From positions 1 to 20,351 of the forward strand of contig NW_020312282.1 in the NCBI RefSeq assembly GCF_002999335.1: a DNA stretch of 20,351 nucleotides. Direction: 5' to 3'. Positions 1 through 14,700 of this stretch are shown one piece after another. Source of the DNA: Cyclospora cayetanensis. Its lineage: Eukaryota; Apicomplexa; Conoidasida; Eucoccidiorida; Eimeriidae. The position numbers and the translations under genes are program-made. The notes beneath the pieces were generated by a model that made no database searches, was not told the DNA's origin, and saw only the letters and a list, made by a program, of their open reading frames with translations. Within the stretch, counting starts at the first letter, position 1; every line of letters starts with the position of its first letter.

Positions 1-345
1 ACAGACACAAATACAGAAAGACATACAGACACAAATACAGAAAGACATACAGACACAAATACAGAAAGACATACAGACACAAATACAGAAAGACATACAG
101 ACACAAATACAGAAAGACATACAGACATAAATACAGAAAGACATACAGACACAAATGCAGAAAGACATACAGACACAAATACAGAAAGACATACAGAAAG
201 ACATACAGAAACAAATACAGAAAGACATACAGAAAGACATACAGACACAAATACAGAAAGACATACAGAAAGACATACAGAAACAAATACAGAAACAAAT
301 ACAGAAAGACATACAGACACAAATACAGAAAGCCAGACACCCACC
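1..345. repeat. 12/24-bp minisatellite, ACAGACACAAAT / ACAGAAAGACAT
   Basis: Two 12-mers, ACAGACACAAAT and ACAGAAAGACAT, alternate to give a 24-bp period from the window edge to about 180. They are then shuffled, with doubled ACAGAAAGACAT units and a variant ACAGAAACAAAT, until about 340, where the array decays into CACCCACCCACA and related sequence. The units are multiples of three, so frames stay open; one frame reads as an IQKDIQTQ-like repeat from 155. That ORF is treated as a by-product of the repeat because it has no flanking coding sequence. On the minus strand, the sense strand of the neighbouring gene, the array is T/G-rich. It continues off the left edge, so its full size is unknown. 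Confidence 0.95.
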
Positions 346-407
346 CACATAGAGACACGAATACAGAAAGCCAGACACAGACAGACAGTAGCGCAAATGA
401 AAACCTT

Positions 408-5121
<4,714 letters not shown>

Positions 5122-5545
5122 TCTTTTTGACAAAAGTCACGCCGCGCCAGGAAGCCTCGCTTCCGGAGACTCTACGCGATGCCTGTGCAGAAAAAGCAGC
5201 GCCCGTTGTTCAAGCGCAACGGCAGCCGAGGCGCACAAGACGCGTGAAGAGGGGCTGCTCCCCCTCCCACGGCTCGATCCCCTTCTTCTTCTTCTCCAGC
5301 CTTTCGGAAGTGGCGCGATGCCCTTCTTCTTCTTCTCCAGCCTTTCGGAAGTGGCGCGATCCTCCGCTCACGCGCTGCTGCTGCGGCTGCTGCTGCTGCA
5401 GCTGCTGCTGCTGCGCCTTCCCCGCAGTGTCTGCAGCGCTGCCTTGACGCGCGTCCACGGGCAGCCGAGAGGCTCAGACGAGGAGGTCGTGCCAAGTCTA
5501 CGGCTGCCGTTCGAGCAGAAACAGGCATGTGCTGGGCAGTGCGAG
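5122..5545. other. Spacer with CAG/CTG run and duplication
   Basis: This stretch separates the start of the coiled-coil gene from the stop of the next minus-strand gene. It contains a CTG/CAG-rich run at about 5375-5418 and a near-tandem duplication at 5280-5360. On the minus strand one frame reads a Gln-rich peptide followed by a Glu/Lys-rich part (QQQQLQQQQPQQQ, then HFRKAGEEEEG) ending at a stop at 5210. It could be an upstream exon or untranslated leader of either neighbour. I see no splice signals strong enough to place it. Confidence 0.4.
5280..5360. repeat. 40-bp direct duplication, period 41
   Basis: Positions 5280-5319 and 5321-5360 are the same 40 bases, starting CCCTTCTTCTTC and ending AAGTGGCGCGAT, separated by one G. 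Because the period is 41, the two copies are read in different frames by any ORF crossing them. Confidence 0.95.
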
Positions 5546-6144
5546 CTAGCGACATGCACGGAGAGCCTCGCAGGAAGAAGGCGGGAAAATCCCATAGAAG
5601 CGTACCGTAGCTTCTCCCGGCGAGTGCGAGAGGAGGGAGGCGTAGAAAGCTCGAGCAGAAGGAGGGAAGAGGGAGCGAAGCAGAGAGGAGCGAAGGAGGG
5701 AGGAAACCCTGGATAGCTCGAGAAGGCGCTTCACAACCAGCTGTCGGGAGTCGTCAGGCAGAGAGTGTGTCAGCGCGTCGTGGGCACCCACTGTGAAGCC
5801 GAAAAACGCAGAGCAGACATCGAGAGAGAGAGAGAGCGTCCTCTCGTGAGCTCCTAAGGCGAGGGGTGTGCCGTCAGCCTGCTTCTTCCGCCGAGGCGAC
5901 CCCCCACGCGCCGCGCTCTACGGGGAGAAGGGAGGGGGAAAGGAGAGAGGAGGGAGGGAGAGAGGAGGGAAGAAGAGAGGATGGTGTCAAAGGCAGCGTC
6001 TGCCGCAAGAGGAGCGCAGCGTGCAGAGCGCAGACCCAGTCCTTGCTGCTCAGACACGGGAGGAAACCAGCCCCCAGTGTTTGAGGCGGTGCGGTTCGAG
6101 AGAGCCTGGAGGCTTCTTGTCAAAGTCGCGCAGCTAAATGCCAT
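5546..6144 (-). CDS. Small two-exon protein, function unknown
   Basis: Not recognised. The model is exon 1 at 6144-6058 (ATG at 6144, MAFSCATLTRSLQALSNR...) and exon 2 at 5917-5546 (stop TAG), together 152 residues and phase 0 at the junction. Exon 2 is well supported on its 5' side: a run of about 60 pyrimidines ends in CCCCGTAG, a textbook acceptor. The following reading is protein-like (KKQADGTPLALGAHERT, then DALTHSLPDDSRQLVVKRLL). The end of the frame, after LLELSR, is rich in Ser/Leu/Arg from pyrimidine-rich DNA, so a further intron starting near 5712 is possible. Exon 1 is less certain because its donor (CCC|GTGTCT) is weak. The Arg/Ser/Leu-rich N-terminus without acidic residues would fit a mitochondrial presequence, which is inference only. 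The start lies 222 bp from the first plausible ATG of the plus-strand gene, so the two would be divergent. Confidence 0.48.
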
Positions 6145-6365
6145 GAGATAAAATTCAAAGCGTTTTTGGGGAGAAAAAGGAGGAGAACAGACCCCTGCAG
6201 CCAACAAGTCTCCCGTTCGACGGGCGGCTGCTGCCCGTGTGTTGTCGGCGCTGCTGCAATGCGTCGTCGTGTGCCAATGGACAGCAACCCCTGGGGTTTA
6301 GGGGCCCCCTCTGCGTGCGCTCAAAGAGGCTCTGTCTGCCTTCAAAGGCCCCTCGAAAGGCTCGA
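6145..6365. promoter_or_regulatory. Possible bidirectional promoter
   Basis: This is the gap between a predicted minus-strand ATG at 6144 and a candidate plus-strand ATG at 6366. If both starts are right, the 221 bp would drive divergent transcription. No TATA-like or GCATGC element was seen in it, so the call rests only on gene arrangement. Confidence 0.2.
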
Positions 6366-6569
6366 ATGAAGACGTTTGCCAAGAAGAAAGACTCACGAGA
6401 AGCGCGACTCCAAAAAATCACGCGGCAGCACACAGTTCCTCCCAGCACCCCGGGGGGACTGCCGTCAGCGGATGCCCGAGGGAGGCTTCCTGAAACGAAA
6501 CGTGCAGGAGGGGCTGTGTTTTCGAGCTTTTCTCGTTTCGAATCCCTTGTAATTCCACGCTTCGACTAA
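6366..6569 (+). CDS. Candidate first exon, Lys/Arg-rich
   Basis: An open reading frame from ATG 6366 reads MKTFAKKKDSREARLQKITR and then a Pro/Gly-rich part, to a stop at 6567. A possible donor (CTT|GTAATT, near 6549) lies in frame. The basic start and its position upstream of the BRCT exons make it a candidate first exon of that gene, but I could not find a phase-consistent junction to the next secure exon. An in-frame stretch near 6675-6740 (AGACHKAFEAEAPHCCQEK) may be another small exon. Alternatively it is a short separate gene or chance. Confidence 0.3.
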   Translation: MKTFAKKKDSREARLQKITRQHTVPPSTPGGLPSADARGRLPETKRAGGAVFSSFSRFESLVIPRFD

Positions 6570-6974
6570 AAGGACTGCCAGACAGACACACGCAAAGCGC
6601 TGTGCAGAGAGTGAGACTCCTCCTGCCTGGCCAGGGGGCAGTCGCCGCGAGTGCTCCCTGTGCAGGCAGGGGCGTGCCACAAAGCCTTTGAAGCAGAAGC
6701 TCCCCATTGTTGTCAGGAGAAAGCGGATGTCTCTTGTCTGCTGAGGCTTGTAGGCCCCTGCTGGGTGCTCGCCCCTTCTTCTCCTGCCTGCCTCACAGCA
6801 GCAGCCTGCAGTACTCCTGCTTGCCTACTACGCTACCCCCCCTCTTGGCCTTCCAGCAGAATTCGAACCTGCTGCCTCCTGCTCTTCTTCTCCCTCCTGC
6901 TCTTCTTCTCCCTCCTGCTCTCGCGTTGCGCAGTTGTCATCGTACGCAACCCACCGGCAGCCAGCAGGGAGGGA

Positions 6975-7730
6975 ATGCCAACAGCAGCTGCGGCAGCCAT
7001 CTGCCCTCCTGCAGCGAAAGATGCTGCTCTCCAGACGGCCTCAAACAAGGGGAGACTCTTCCGAAGCCTTAGCTTAGCCTTCTTGGGGTTTTCTGCCGAC
7101 AGTCTGAATGAAGCGGAAGCACATGCGGGTGTTCTCGCCGGAGGCACCTCTGGCGCCTCCGCTGTACAGACAGGAGGGTTATCTGGAATGGACGCTGAAG
7201 CCAAAGAGGCGCAAGCTCTACTGCACGTAATGCAGCGGGAAGCCGCAGCAGTGAGTTTATAATAATGCGGCCCCGCAGTCCTCCTTCGTGTGTCTGTATG
7301 TGTGTCGGTATGTGTGTTTGTCTGTCTGTGTGTTTGTCTGTCTGTCTGTGTGTCTGTCTGTGTGTCTGTCTGTCTGTGTGTCTGTCTGTCTGTGTGTTTG
7401 TCTGTCTGTGTGTTTGTCTGTGTGTCTGTCTGTGTGTCTGTCTGTGTGTGAGTCTGTCTGTGTGTTTGTCTGTCTGTGTGCCTGTATGTGTGTCTGTATG
7501 TGTGTCTGTCTGTCTGTGTGTTTGTCTGTCTGTGTGTTTGTCTGTCTGTGTGTGAGTCTGTCTGTCTGTCTGTGTGTCTCTGTCTGTCTGTGTGTTTGTC
7601 TGTCTGTGTGTTTGTCTGTCTGTGTGTGAGTCTGTCTGTGTGTTTGTCTGTCTGTCTGTCTGTGTGTGAGTCTGTCTGTGTGTCTGTCTGTCTGTGTGTT
7701 TGTCTGTCTGTGAGTCTGTCTGTGTGTCTC

Positions 7731-7763
<33 letters not shown>

Positions 7764-10700
7764 GTGTTTGTCTGTCTGTGTGCCTGTATGTGTGTCTCTA
7801 TATCTGTCTCTCTATCTGTGTGTCTCTGTCTGTCTGTCTCTCTATCTGTCTGTCTGTCTGATCTGTCTGTCTGTGTGTCTCTCTATCTGTCTGATCTGTC
7901 TGTATGTGTGTGTGTCTCTCTCTCTGTGTCTATATCTGTATGTCTGTGTATCTCTCTCTGTATGTCTGTGTGTCTGTATCCAGTGGAGCGCCTGCAAAGG
8001 GCCTTCTTTGTGCATGCGAAATTGCGCTTTGCAGGAAGATGCATGCGTTGTTGTTGTGGCTTCTAGAGAAGACGTTGCGCGAGCAAGTTTTTTTGTATGC
8101 AACTTAGGGCCTGCTGCCTTGACTCACCTCCGTCTTCTAGCAGAGCCGCATCTGGCATGGGCTGCTGACGGAAGTTCACTTGCTGCCTCGCTTGGAGTCG
8201 ATCCTCTTAGGTTGGTGACTCCTTGGTGGTTGTTTGCGTGTCTTCGCGACAGGCGTGTGTATGCTCCAGATGCGCATCCGCTTTTTCGCGTGTCTGCTGC
8301 TGCTGCTGCGGCTAGCAGTTTCCGCCAGTTTCTTCTCCCGATGCAGCCTCCGCGTGCAGCCCAGCAGCAGCAGCAGCAGCAGCAGCTTGCATGCAAGCGC
8401 CTCCGCGTGCTGCTGCTGGGCTGTACGCGGAGGTTGCATCGGGTGCGCAGCGCTAGCAGCAGCCGCTATGGCTGCAGCGTGTTTGCTGAAGATTCGGAGG
8501 AAGGTGAAGCGACGGGCAGTCCTCTGCAGGCGACTGCTGCTGGGCAGAGTGGAGGTGCTCTTGCACTGCACGACTTAGAGATCGCTCGTGCATGCGTGGA
8601 ATGTCTGGGGGGCTGCTGCGTGGATGCGGCTGCAGTGGCTGCTGAGATCGCCGCGGCAGCAACAACTGCAGCAGCAACTGCAGAGATCGAGCCTTCCCGA
8701 GACTTAGGTGTCGACGTAGTTGTTGTAGGACGTCTTCCCAGAAGGAGGGAGGCGCAAGCATTCGAAGACGGGGGTATTTCCGCGACAGAACGTCAGCAGC
8801 TTTCCAAATCGAGGCGCACAAGAAGGAGAACAGCTGCCCTGGCTGCTGGGGAATGCGCAACACTTCTGCATGCGTTGCAGCAGCGTGGCGTTGCATGCGT
8901 CCACCTCCAGTGGCTGCTCGATGCCTATTCCTTTGTAAGGAGAAAAAGCTCTCGCCCGCCCACGCCGTGTATGTGTGTCTTACTGGCTTCGTGCATTCGG
9001 GCACTCTGCTTTTCTGCGGATAACAATACAAAAAACTCCCGCAGACGCTTCGCGTCGTAGAAAACTTTTTCAGTAGGACCCCTAGCGTTGGCGCGCGCCT
9101 TTCTGCGCGCCGTGTGTATGTGTGTGTGTACATATGTATGCATGTGTGTGTATATATACATGTATATGTATTGTGTAGGTGTATGTGTATGTATTGTGTA
9201 GGTGTATGTGTATGTGTTATGTAGGTGTATATTATGTGTATGTATGTACTATGTGCGTTTGTGTGTGTATCTCTATGTATATGAGGGTATGTAGGTGTAA
9301 AATGTGTGCGTATATCTGTGTTTCCGTGTGATGAATGTAGATATGTATTATGTGTAAATATGTATGTATGAATGTATTATGTGTAAATATGTATGTATGA
9401 ATGTATTGTGTGTGAATATGCATGTATGTATTATGTGTGAATATGTATGTATGTATTATGTGTGAATATGTATGTGTGTGTATGAGTGTGAATGTATCAG
9501 CGAGGGACGCAACGCGGTACCTCCATGCATGCCCTGCCTTTGAAGACTTCGCATGCTTAGCTTTTTGGCGTGCGTTTGCTGCAGAATCGGCTTCCGCCCT
9601 TCGACTTGTATGCATTCCCTGCTGAGCGCATGCAGCCGCGAGGCCCCTTAGCAGAGGTTTCTGCAGCGACATTGCGGCAGCAAGTGCTACGAGACACGCA
9701 AGTGCTCGTGGCAGATGCCGCCGTTGCGCGCGACTCATCTTTGTTGCAGGTGGGGTGTCCAGACGGCATTCGCCGTCTTCGCGCTGTTTGTCGGAGGCGG
9801 CTTTTCTCTCTTCTGGAGTTGGGCAGGGGGGCACACAGCTGCAGGCAGGCAGTCTAGGCTGTTTGCTCGAGGAGGGGGTGGGGTAGGGGGCAGCGGCATG
9901 CATCAGGAGAGTGTGTGTTTTGCGAGGCTTTTCGCCCTGCGCGTGAGCGGGGAGAGGCTTTAGAGCTGCCTGCGAAGGCCCCACCGTGCTGCTGCTCGAC
10001 CTGCCTGCGGTGTATGTACGCGCAGCGCGTTGTGCAGCTCGGCTGTCTGGACGTCACGGTTCTACCGGCGCTTTTGGGAATTCGTCCATGGCTTTTGCGT
10101 AGCAGCGCGACGCGCGAGCTGGCTGCAGTGCTGTGTGGGGGCAGTGAGCGCGTGCGAAGCATTGCTGCCGCCGTAAGCGCGGAGAGAGAAGGCATGGGGA
10201 GAAGGGGAGGGGGAGGGAAGACGCAGAGTGGGGGAGCTTTCCATGCAGTCGTTGGGGTGTTGCAGCAAGACAGCGAAGCCTAGGGAGGAAAGAGCGTTTT
10301 TTTCTCTGGGACCGACTGCTGCCAGCGCGTGCTGCGACTCCTGATCTGGCGTGGTTTGTGTGTGGGCGCAGCTCGAGAGGGCAGAAGCCACGCGGAAGCA
10401 GCCGCTGCAAGAACTGTCTCCTGTGCTTCTTGTGATGCCTCGCGAAGACATGGCGAGCCTCATGGAATTGGCGAGTATCGCTGCAGAAGCTGTCGAGGCA
10501 GTGGGAAGTGCCTCCGGCGGAAGGCGTGCTGGCATGCACGGCCCCGCAGTCGCTCAGCAGCAGCAGCAAACGATACGGTGGCTTCTTTGCGACGCTCAGC
10601 AGCGCGTGCTTCAGCGTCTGCCGTCTGCTGCCGCCAAGGAAGCTCGTTCTGCCTGGACAGCTGCCGTTGAAACCTCCTACAGCGCAGCCCCCTCCGATAG

Positions 10701-11511
10701 AGCTGCCCTCCTGTCGCAGCGCGACGCAGCGGCAGGCTGCAGGGGAGTGCGGCCTCTGGTCGTGTCTGCCGAGTATATCTGCGGCTGCTGGGAAGAGGCT
10801 CGACGACTTCCTGCAGATGCAGCTCACGGCTGCATGGAGGCAAGTCTCTGCGGCTTCTCCTGCGCCGTGCAGCGCGAGTTGCACACGGGGCAGGGAGGGA
10901 AGGAACGGGGGTACTAGTGTATTCAGGCAGCGTGGAAAAACGACACGACGCCTTCCTGTGTTGGGGAACGGGGGAGCAGGCATCTCTTTTTTGTGCATGG
11001 GTGCTCCCCTGATGCGTGCAGGTGCCCGACTTCTGGAGCGAATGGCGAGGGGCTGACTCGCAGAGTCAGCCCGAGGATGCGGCCTTGTTGGCAGCGCTGC
11101 AAGAAGACTGTGGGAACACTGTGGTGTATGGAGATCTTCCCGTTGCAGGCGATGTTAAAGAGGCCAGGCAAGCCGTCACCCTCCGCAGAGGGGAGGTGTC
11201 TATCGAGAGCACGGGCTTTGGGGCACGCGTTCGCATGCGGGGACTGCTGCTGCCACTGTGTATGCTCCAATGCTGTCGCTGCGTCGAATTTTGGGAGCGC
11301 ACGCCACACCGCGAGAGACGACGTCGCTTCGTGCGTGGCGGTAAGAGTGCGGTCTGCCGTCTGTTGAGCTCTAGACGCTGCGGTGTAGAGGCGTGCAGGA
11401 GGTGTCTCGTTCTTGTGCAGGCTGCGAAGGGCCCTGGCAGCGCTAGAGCATGCACTGGCTGTCTCCTTGGATGTTCAGCAGCATCAGGGGCTAAGAGAGC
11501 AAGGCGCGTAA
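6975..11511 (+). CDS. Multi-BRCT-domain protein, spliced
   Basis: BRCT domains bind phosphopeptides or DNA ends in DNA-damage and replication signalling, so a nuclear role is expected. Exons: 6975-7250, 7984-8934 (or from 8035), 9585-9749, 10038-10172, 10372-10839, 11022-11123, 11189-11340 and 11421-11511 (TAA), about 779 residues. Phases are consistent, and most donors are good (GTGAGT, GTAAGG, GTAAGC, GTAAGA). BRCT1: [12 protein letters not shown], helix [14 protein letters not shown], strand DACVVVVAS, then [15 protein letters not shown] near residue 175 (W-x3-C). BRCT2: [11 protein letters not shown], helix [13 protein letters not shown], strand VDVVVVG, then [12 protein letters not shown] near 400, continued across the splice by [15 protein letters not shown]3: [11 protein letters not shown], then [18 protein letters not shown] near 640, with Tyr for the usual Trp. 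A Gln tract (CAG)n lies at 8363-8386. The start is uncertain: a strong acceptor at 6933 (polypyrimidine, GCGCAG) suggests upstream exons. The 11124-11188 intron (65 nt) is the least secure. The number of domains recalls TopBP1/Dpb11 or Rtt107/PTIP types, but I cannot choose. Confidence 0.7.
7284..7978. repeat. Intronic TGTC/TGTG microsatellite
   Basis: About 700 bp of TGTCTG and TGTGTG units with occasional TTTG, TATG, TGAG and CTCTA interruptions. It fills the intron between 7250 and 7984 of the BRCT gene, starting about 35 bp after the donor GTGAGTTTAT and ending at the acceptor TATCCAG. Every frame gives Cys/Val/Leu/Ser-rich ORFs with no stops, which are artefacts. Confidence 0.95.
8337..8443. 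repeat. 34-bp inverted repeat inside BRCT exon
   Basis: Positions 8337-8370 and 8410-8443 are reverse complements at 32 of 34 positions. The arms begin CCCGATGCA and end in CAG repeats. The 39-bp loop contains the perfect 14-bp palindrome GCTTGCATGCAAGC at 8385-8398. The element lies in the linker between BRCT1 and BRCT2 and includes the Gln tract. Because the arms are inverted, the plus strand encodes [18 protein letters not shown] and the minus strand encodes [18 protein letters not shown]. Confidence 0.93.
9110..9495. repeat. Intronic TATG/TGTG microsatellite
   Basis: An AT/GT array with longer sub-repeats: TATTGTGTAGGTG occurs at about 9167-9210, and a TATGAATGTATTATGTGTAAA-like block recurs about three times between 9340 and 9480. 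It lies in the 8935-9584 intron of the BRCT gene. Sense-strand composition is T/G-rich, like the preceding intron. Confidence 0.9.
10840..11021 (+). other. Probable GC-AG intron
   Basis: The BRCT gene reads openly to CATGGAG and then GCAAGT, the consensus start of GC-AG introns. The next coding block begins after GCGTGCAG at 11021. Both sides are phase 0, joining HGCME to VPDFW. No GT donor in the neighbourhood gives a consistent phase with a comparably good match. GC-AG introns are a minor, well-known class of U2 introns. Confidence 0.6.
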
Positions 11512-14500
11512 AAGGGGTAGTGTAGCCTCGCGAAGGAACGGCGTTTCTTGCATGCGCGTTCTCGACTGTTGTACGCCTGTGCATGGTGGCTCGAGCAAGG
11601 AGGAGGGCTGCCTTGAGGGGGCAGTTGCACCTGGGCAGGGCCTGGCGTGCTGCTCGCCGAATGGCAGAAGACTTGCCAGCAGGTTGGCGTTTTTCGGGCA
11701 GTAGTGGTGCGCAAGCCCTTAACGCGCACAGGATCATCTGCGTGAGTCTCCACCGTTAGGCGAAGCAAGCGCCGTAGGGCCTTTACAGCTTCGTTCGCTT
11801 GTAGACTGCCGTTCCTTCACGAGTAGAAGCGCGCGGCATAAGAGTTCCTGCGGGAGAAGTTCTCCCGCAAACCAGGGCTTCCTTAGACTCCACATGCACA
11901 CGCCACGGCGCCCTCACGCGATACGAGTGCGACACACAGCTGCCTGCGGAAAGCTCCTGGCGCGTCCTATTCTCCCCCCTCCTGCTTCCCCCGTCGTAGC
12001 GTCCAGCGAGTCTGTGCGTTCGTTCCCTGCGGCAATGCGCATAGGGGCCTCCGCAGGGATGCGCGGGAGGTAGTGCATGCAGAATCTATTCGCAGCGCAG
12101 TCCGCAGCAGGATGTTTGGGCTAGCCAAAGGAGCAGGTGATGTGATGCAAGGCTCTTCTCGAATCTTGCTAGCCACTTAGCGGGGAGCCGCCTTCGTAGA
12201 CGAAGGAACTCCCTAGAGAGTTTTCAAGTGAAGGCAGTCCTAGAGGCTGCCCGCCGTTCCCCCTAACAGCACGCTGAAAAACGCCCAGCTGTACGACGCC
12301 GCGCTGTATGGCCTGACCGTCTGATGGCGGTGCTGCTCACGCCCATCCTCATGGGTGGGGTATGGAGAAAAAGTTGTATTGTAGCCCTTATTTCGGGGGA
12401 GGCAGAAGAGGGGGAAAGAAGCCCGTAGCGTGCCTTTGATCGTCCCGCATAGTACACGGCTGCGGTGGCTCCCCGTCCATCATGCGCGCGCATTCGAGGC
12501 ACCACGTCGTGGATATCTATGAACGCATTCAGGGGAAGTTGGGATTTGCCTGCCGGTACCTGCGAGATGAAGGGTTCGTCAACGCAAGACATTCTTAGCA
12601 TAGGATTTGCCGCCAGGCTTCACTACATACCTACCCTTGCAGCTAAACAGTGATTGTTCAGTTTGAAATGAATAGTGAGGCTTTCATTCCTTCCTGTTCT
12701 ACGGGGCATTCCACAGCCCAGATCCTTCGTGACGAAGGTCCTGCTTACTGCTCTACTCTTACATCCGTCCACGCTTATGGTCGTTCAGTATTCAGGAACA
12801 GTTCTTCTTTGGCAAAAGGCTACAGCGGAATGCGCAATTTACCAAACTAGCACTAAAATCTCGCCTCCAGATGGTCTCTGGACACTCACAAGAAGTCTCT
12901 TAGTGCTAACTAGAAAACACTAGAAGCCCCGCCTGTTCTTTGACTAACAGCTTCTGTGACTATGCACTTGGTGCGGGGGAAGGGTGCTAAACCAAACTTT
13001 GCTATATTACATTTGCTTACCCTTGCAATGGACAAAGCTGATGGGAAAACGCAGGAGATAAACTTTATTGCCAGCAAGGTATTTTTGAGGCCGGTGCGGA
13101 GAGGCATCCGCCATGACAGGGGGAAAACTATTGAATTGCCCCAAATCCCATCTTTGGTTGCATGCGGCAGCACACCGTAAAACTTTGATAGATGATCTGA
13201 CAGTCTTGAGCGTTGCTTCATATAACGCCAGCTAAATCCCCGAATCGTTGAACGGGTTCCAATAAAGAGAACTCTTCATGCGGGTAGTGAGTAGGTAGGA
13301 GCTGACTTTAGTGGCGTACAGTTGCCTTCTCAGTGGGATTGAAACAATGCGGCCAGAATCTAAAGCTCGAGCGGAATCTTTGGAGCCTTCACGCTGATTC
13401 TAAATGTCCTAGAAACCCCCTTACCCTTTAGTCGATGTAGAATTTGCATGGCCTTTCAGGAAGGTTGTGCACAGGGGGCAACCCACTGGAGGTATTTCTA
13501 GTTGCGCCCACCTGCCCCGCACAGGAGACCCTTGCTACCCTTTTTTTGAGAAAACCTCGCGACATCACCATATCTCACAGTAAGCGCTATTCCAGAAACA
13601 GGATGCCCTTGAAGCCGGGTCTGTGGAGAGGCACGGGATATAGCTGAGCGGCTGCCTGCCTGGTTGTAAGCTGCGGCCAACAGAAAGATCTCAATGGCTT
13701 GTAATAGGTCTGTCTACTGGGGAGTAATAATAATAAGGTGGCACTAGCAGAATACGTCTAGTACGCAACGGAGGTACATTGTGCGCTCCGCATTCCACGA
13801 GCGAACTTTCAGCTGAAAACCCTCTACAAACATGAAGGGTAGTTACGTCGCATCCACAGCCCAGAGCGACGCATATATGCGTTTTTTACGTAAGCGTTCC
13901 AGTCCCTAGCATCAAGGGAGGCAGGATGCCCAGGGTGCATGTGTGTGCTGCCTTAGAGGGCGGTGCAAGCAACTTGACAGCTACGTTTAACGTCCGTCCA
14001 GGCAGTGCGTGAGGAAGCGAGACTTTCCGGGATGCCAACAGCAGTATATAGCTTTATTGGTAGAGCATTGTGGAATGCACTCAATTTCTGGAACGGGCAA
14101 GGAGTAGTTTGTTTCGCTACGGGTGCAGCGCGGTGTACAGTTCAATGAGTATCTCCTAGGATGTCGTGTCGACGATTCTTTAGAAAGTCTGGATTCCGCG
14201 CACTCACGACACAATACAGTCTAATTAATTCTCGAGTGAGGCTCATTGCCACGTGTACTCTCACAAGAGTGTGCGGGCTTCGGCTCCAGATGCGCGCTCT
14301 TCTAGATCTATGGATGTCTTAAGTTGGTAAAGAGGTCCTGCATAATCCAGCAGAAATCAATTAGGAGATATACAGCTCCTAAACTGGTGCAAAGGTCCCA
14401 GAAAGCTCGCGGCGTGTGGCCGCGTTTCCGAGGGGTGGCAAGCGTGTGTGAGTGGATCGTCTCTCCATGGACACACATAACCATCTGCTGTCTAATCGAG

Positions 14501-14700
14501 CCACCAACCTAGCCCTTGAAAAGCTAAAAAGGCTAAAAGCTCGATGTATGCCAAGAAAACAGCGGTTCTATATGGATAAGCAGCCTCTCAGGATGTGTCT
14601 GCTCTGCCCTCGCGCGCCTTTCTCGATCCGCGCACGTACAGTGCGTTTTGCCTGGTGTTGTGTGGGATGCACGCCGGATTTAAGAGCCCTTGTTTAAGCT
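11512..14700. other. Non-repetitive region, no gene supported
   Basis: About 3.2 kb lacking microsatellites and CAG tracts, with stops in all frames at short intervals and a lower GC feel than the flanks. The longest open stretches are about 80-100 codons and show no recognisable domain or chain of splice sites. Small inverted repeats occur at 11849-11869 (TGCGGGAGAA, one base, TTCTCCCGCA) and 12191-12206 (CCTTCG, TAGA, CGAAGG). It may be intergenic DNA, decayed mobile-element sequence or a non-coding gene; I cannot tell which. Confidence 0.4.

Noticed and set aside
7265..7980. Long Cys/Val/Ser-rich ORFs in all plus frames
   Set aside because: They are translations of the TGTC/TGTG microsatellite inside an intron.
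12675..13180. Faint Ty3/gypsy integrase-like peptides (AECAIYQTSTK..PPDGL and ADGKTQEINF)
   Set aside because: Only short chance-level matches, with wrong spacing and different frames. No reverse transcriptase, RNase H or LTRs were seen.
13610..13680. tRNA-like segment (ATAGCTGAGCGGCTGCC)
   Set aside because: It has some resemblance to an A box but no B box and no foldable cloverleaf.
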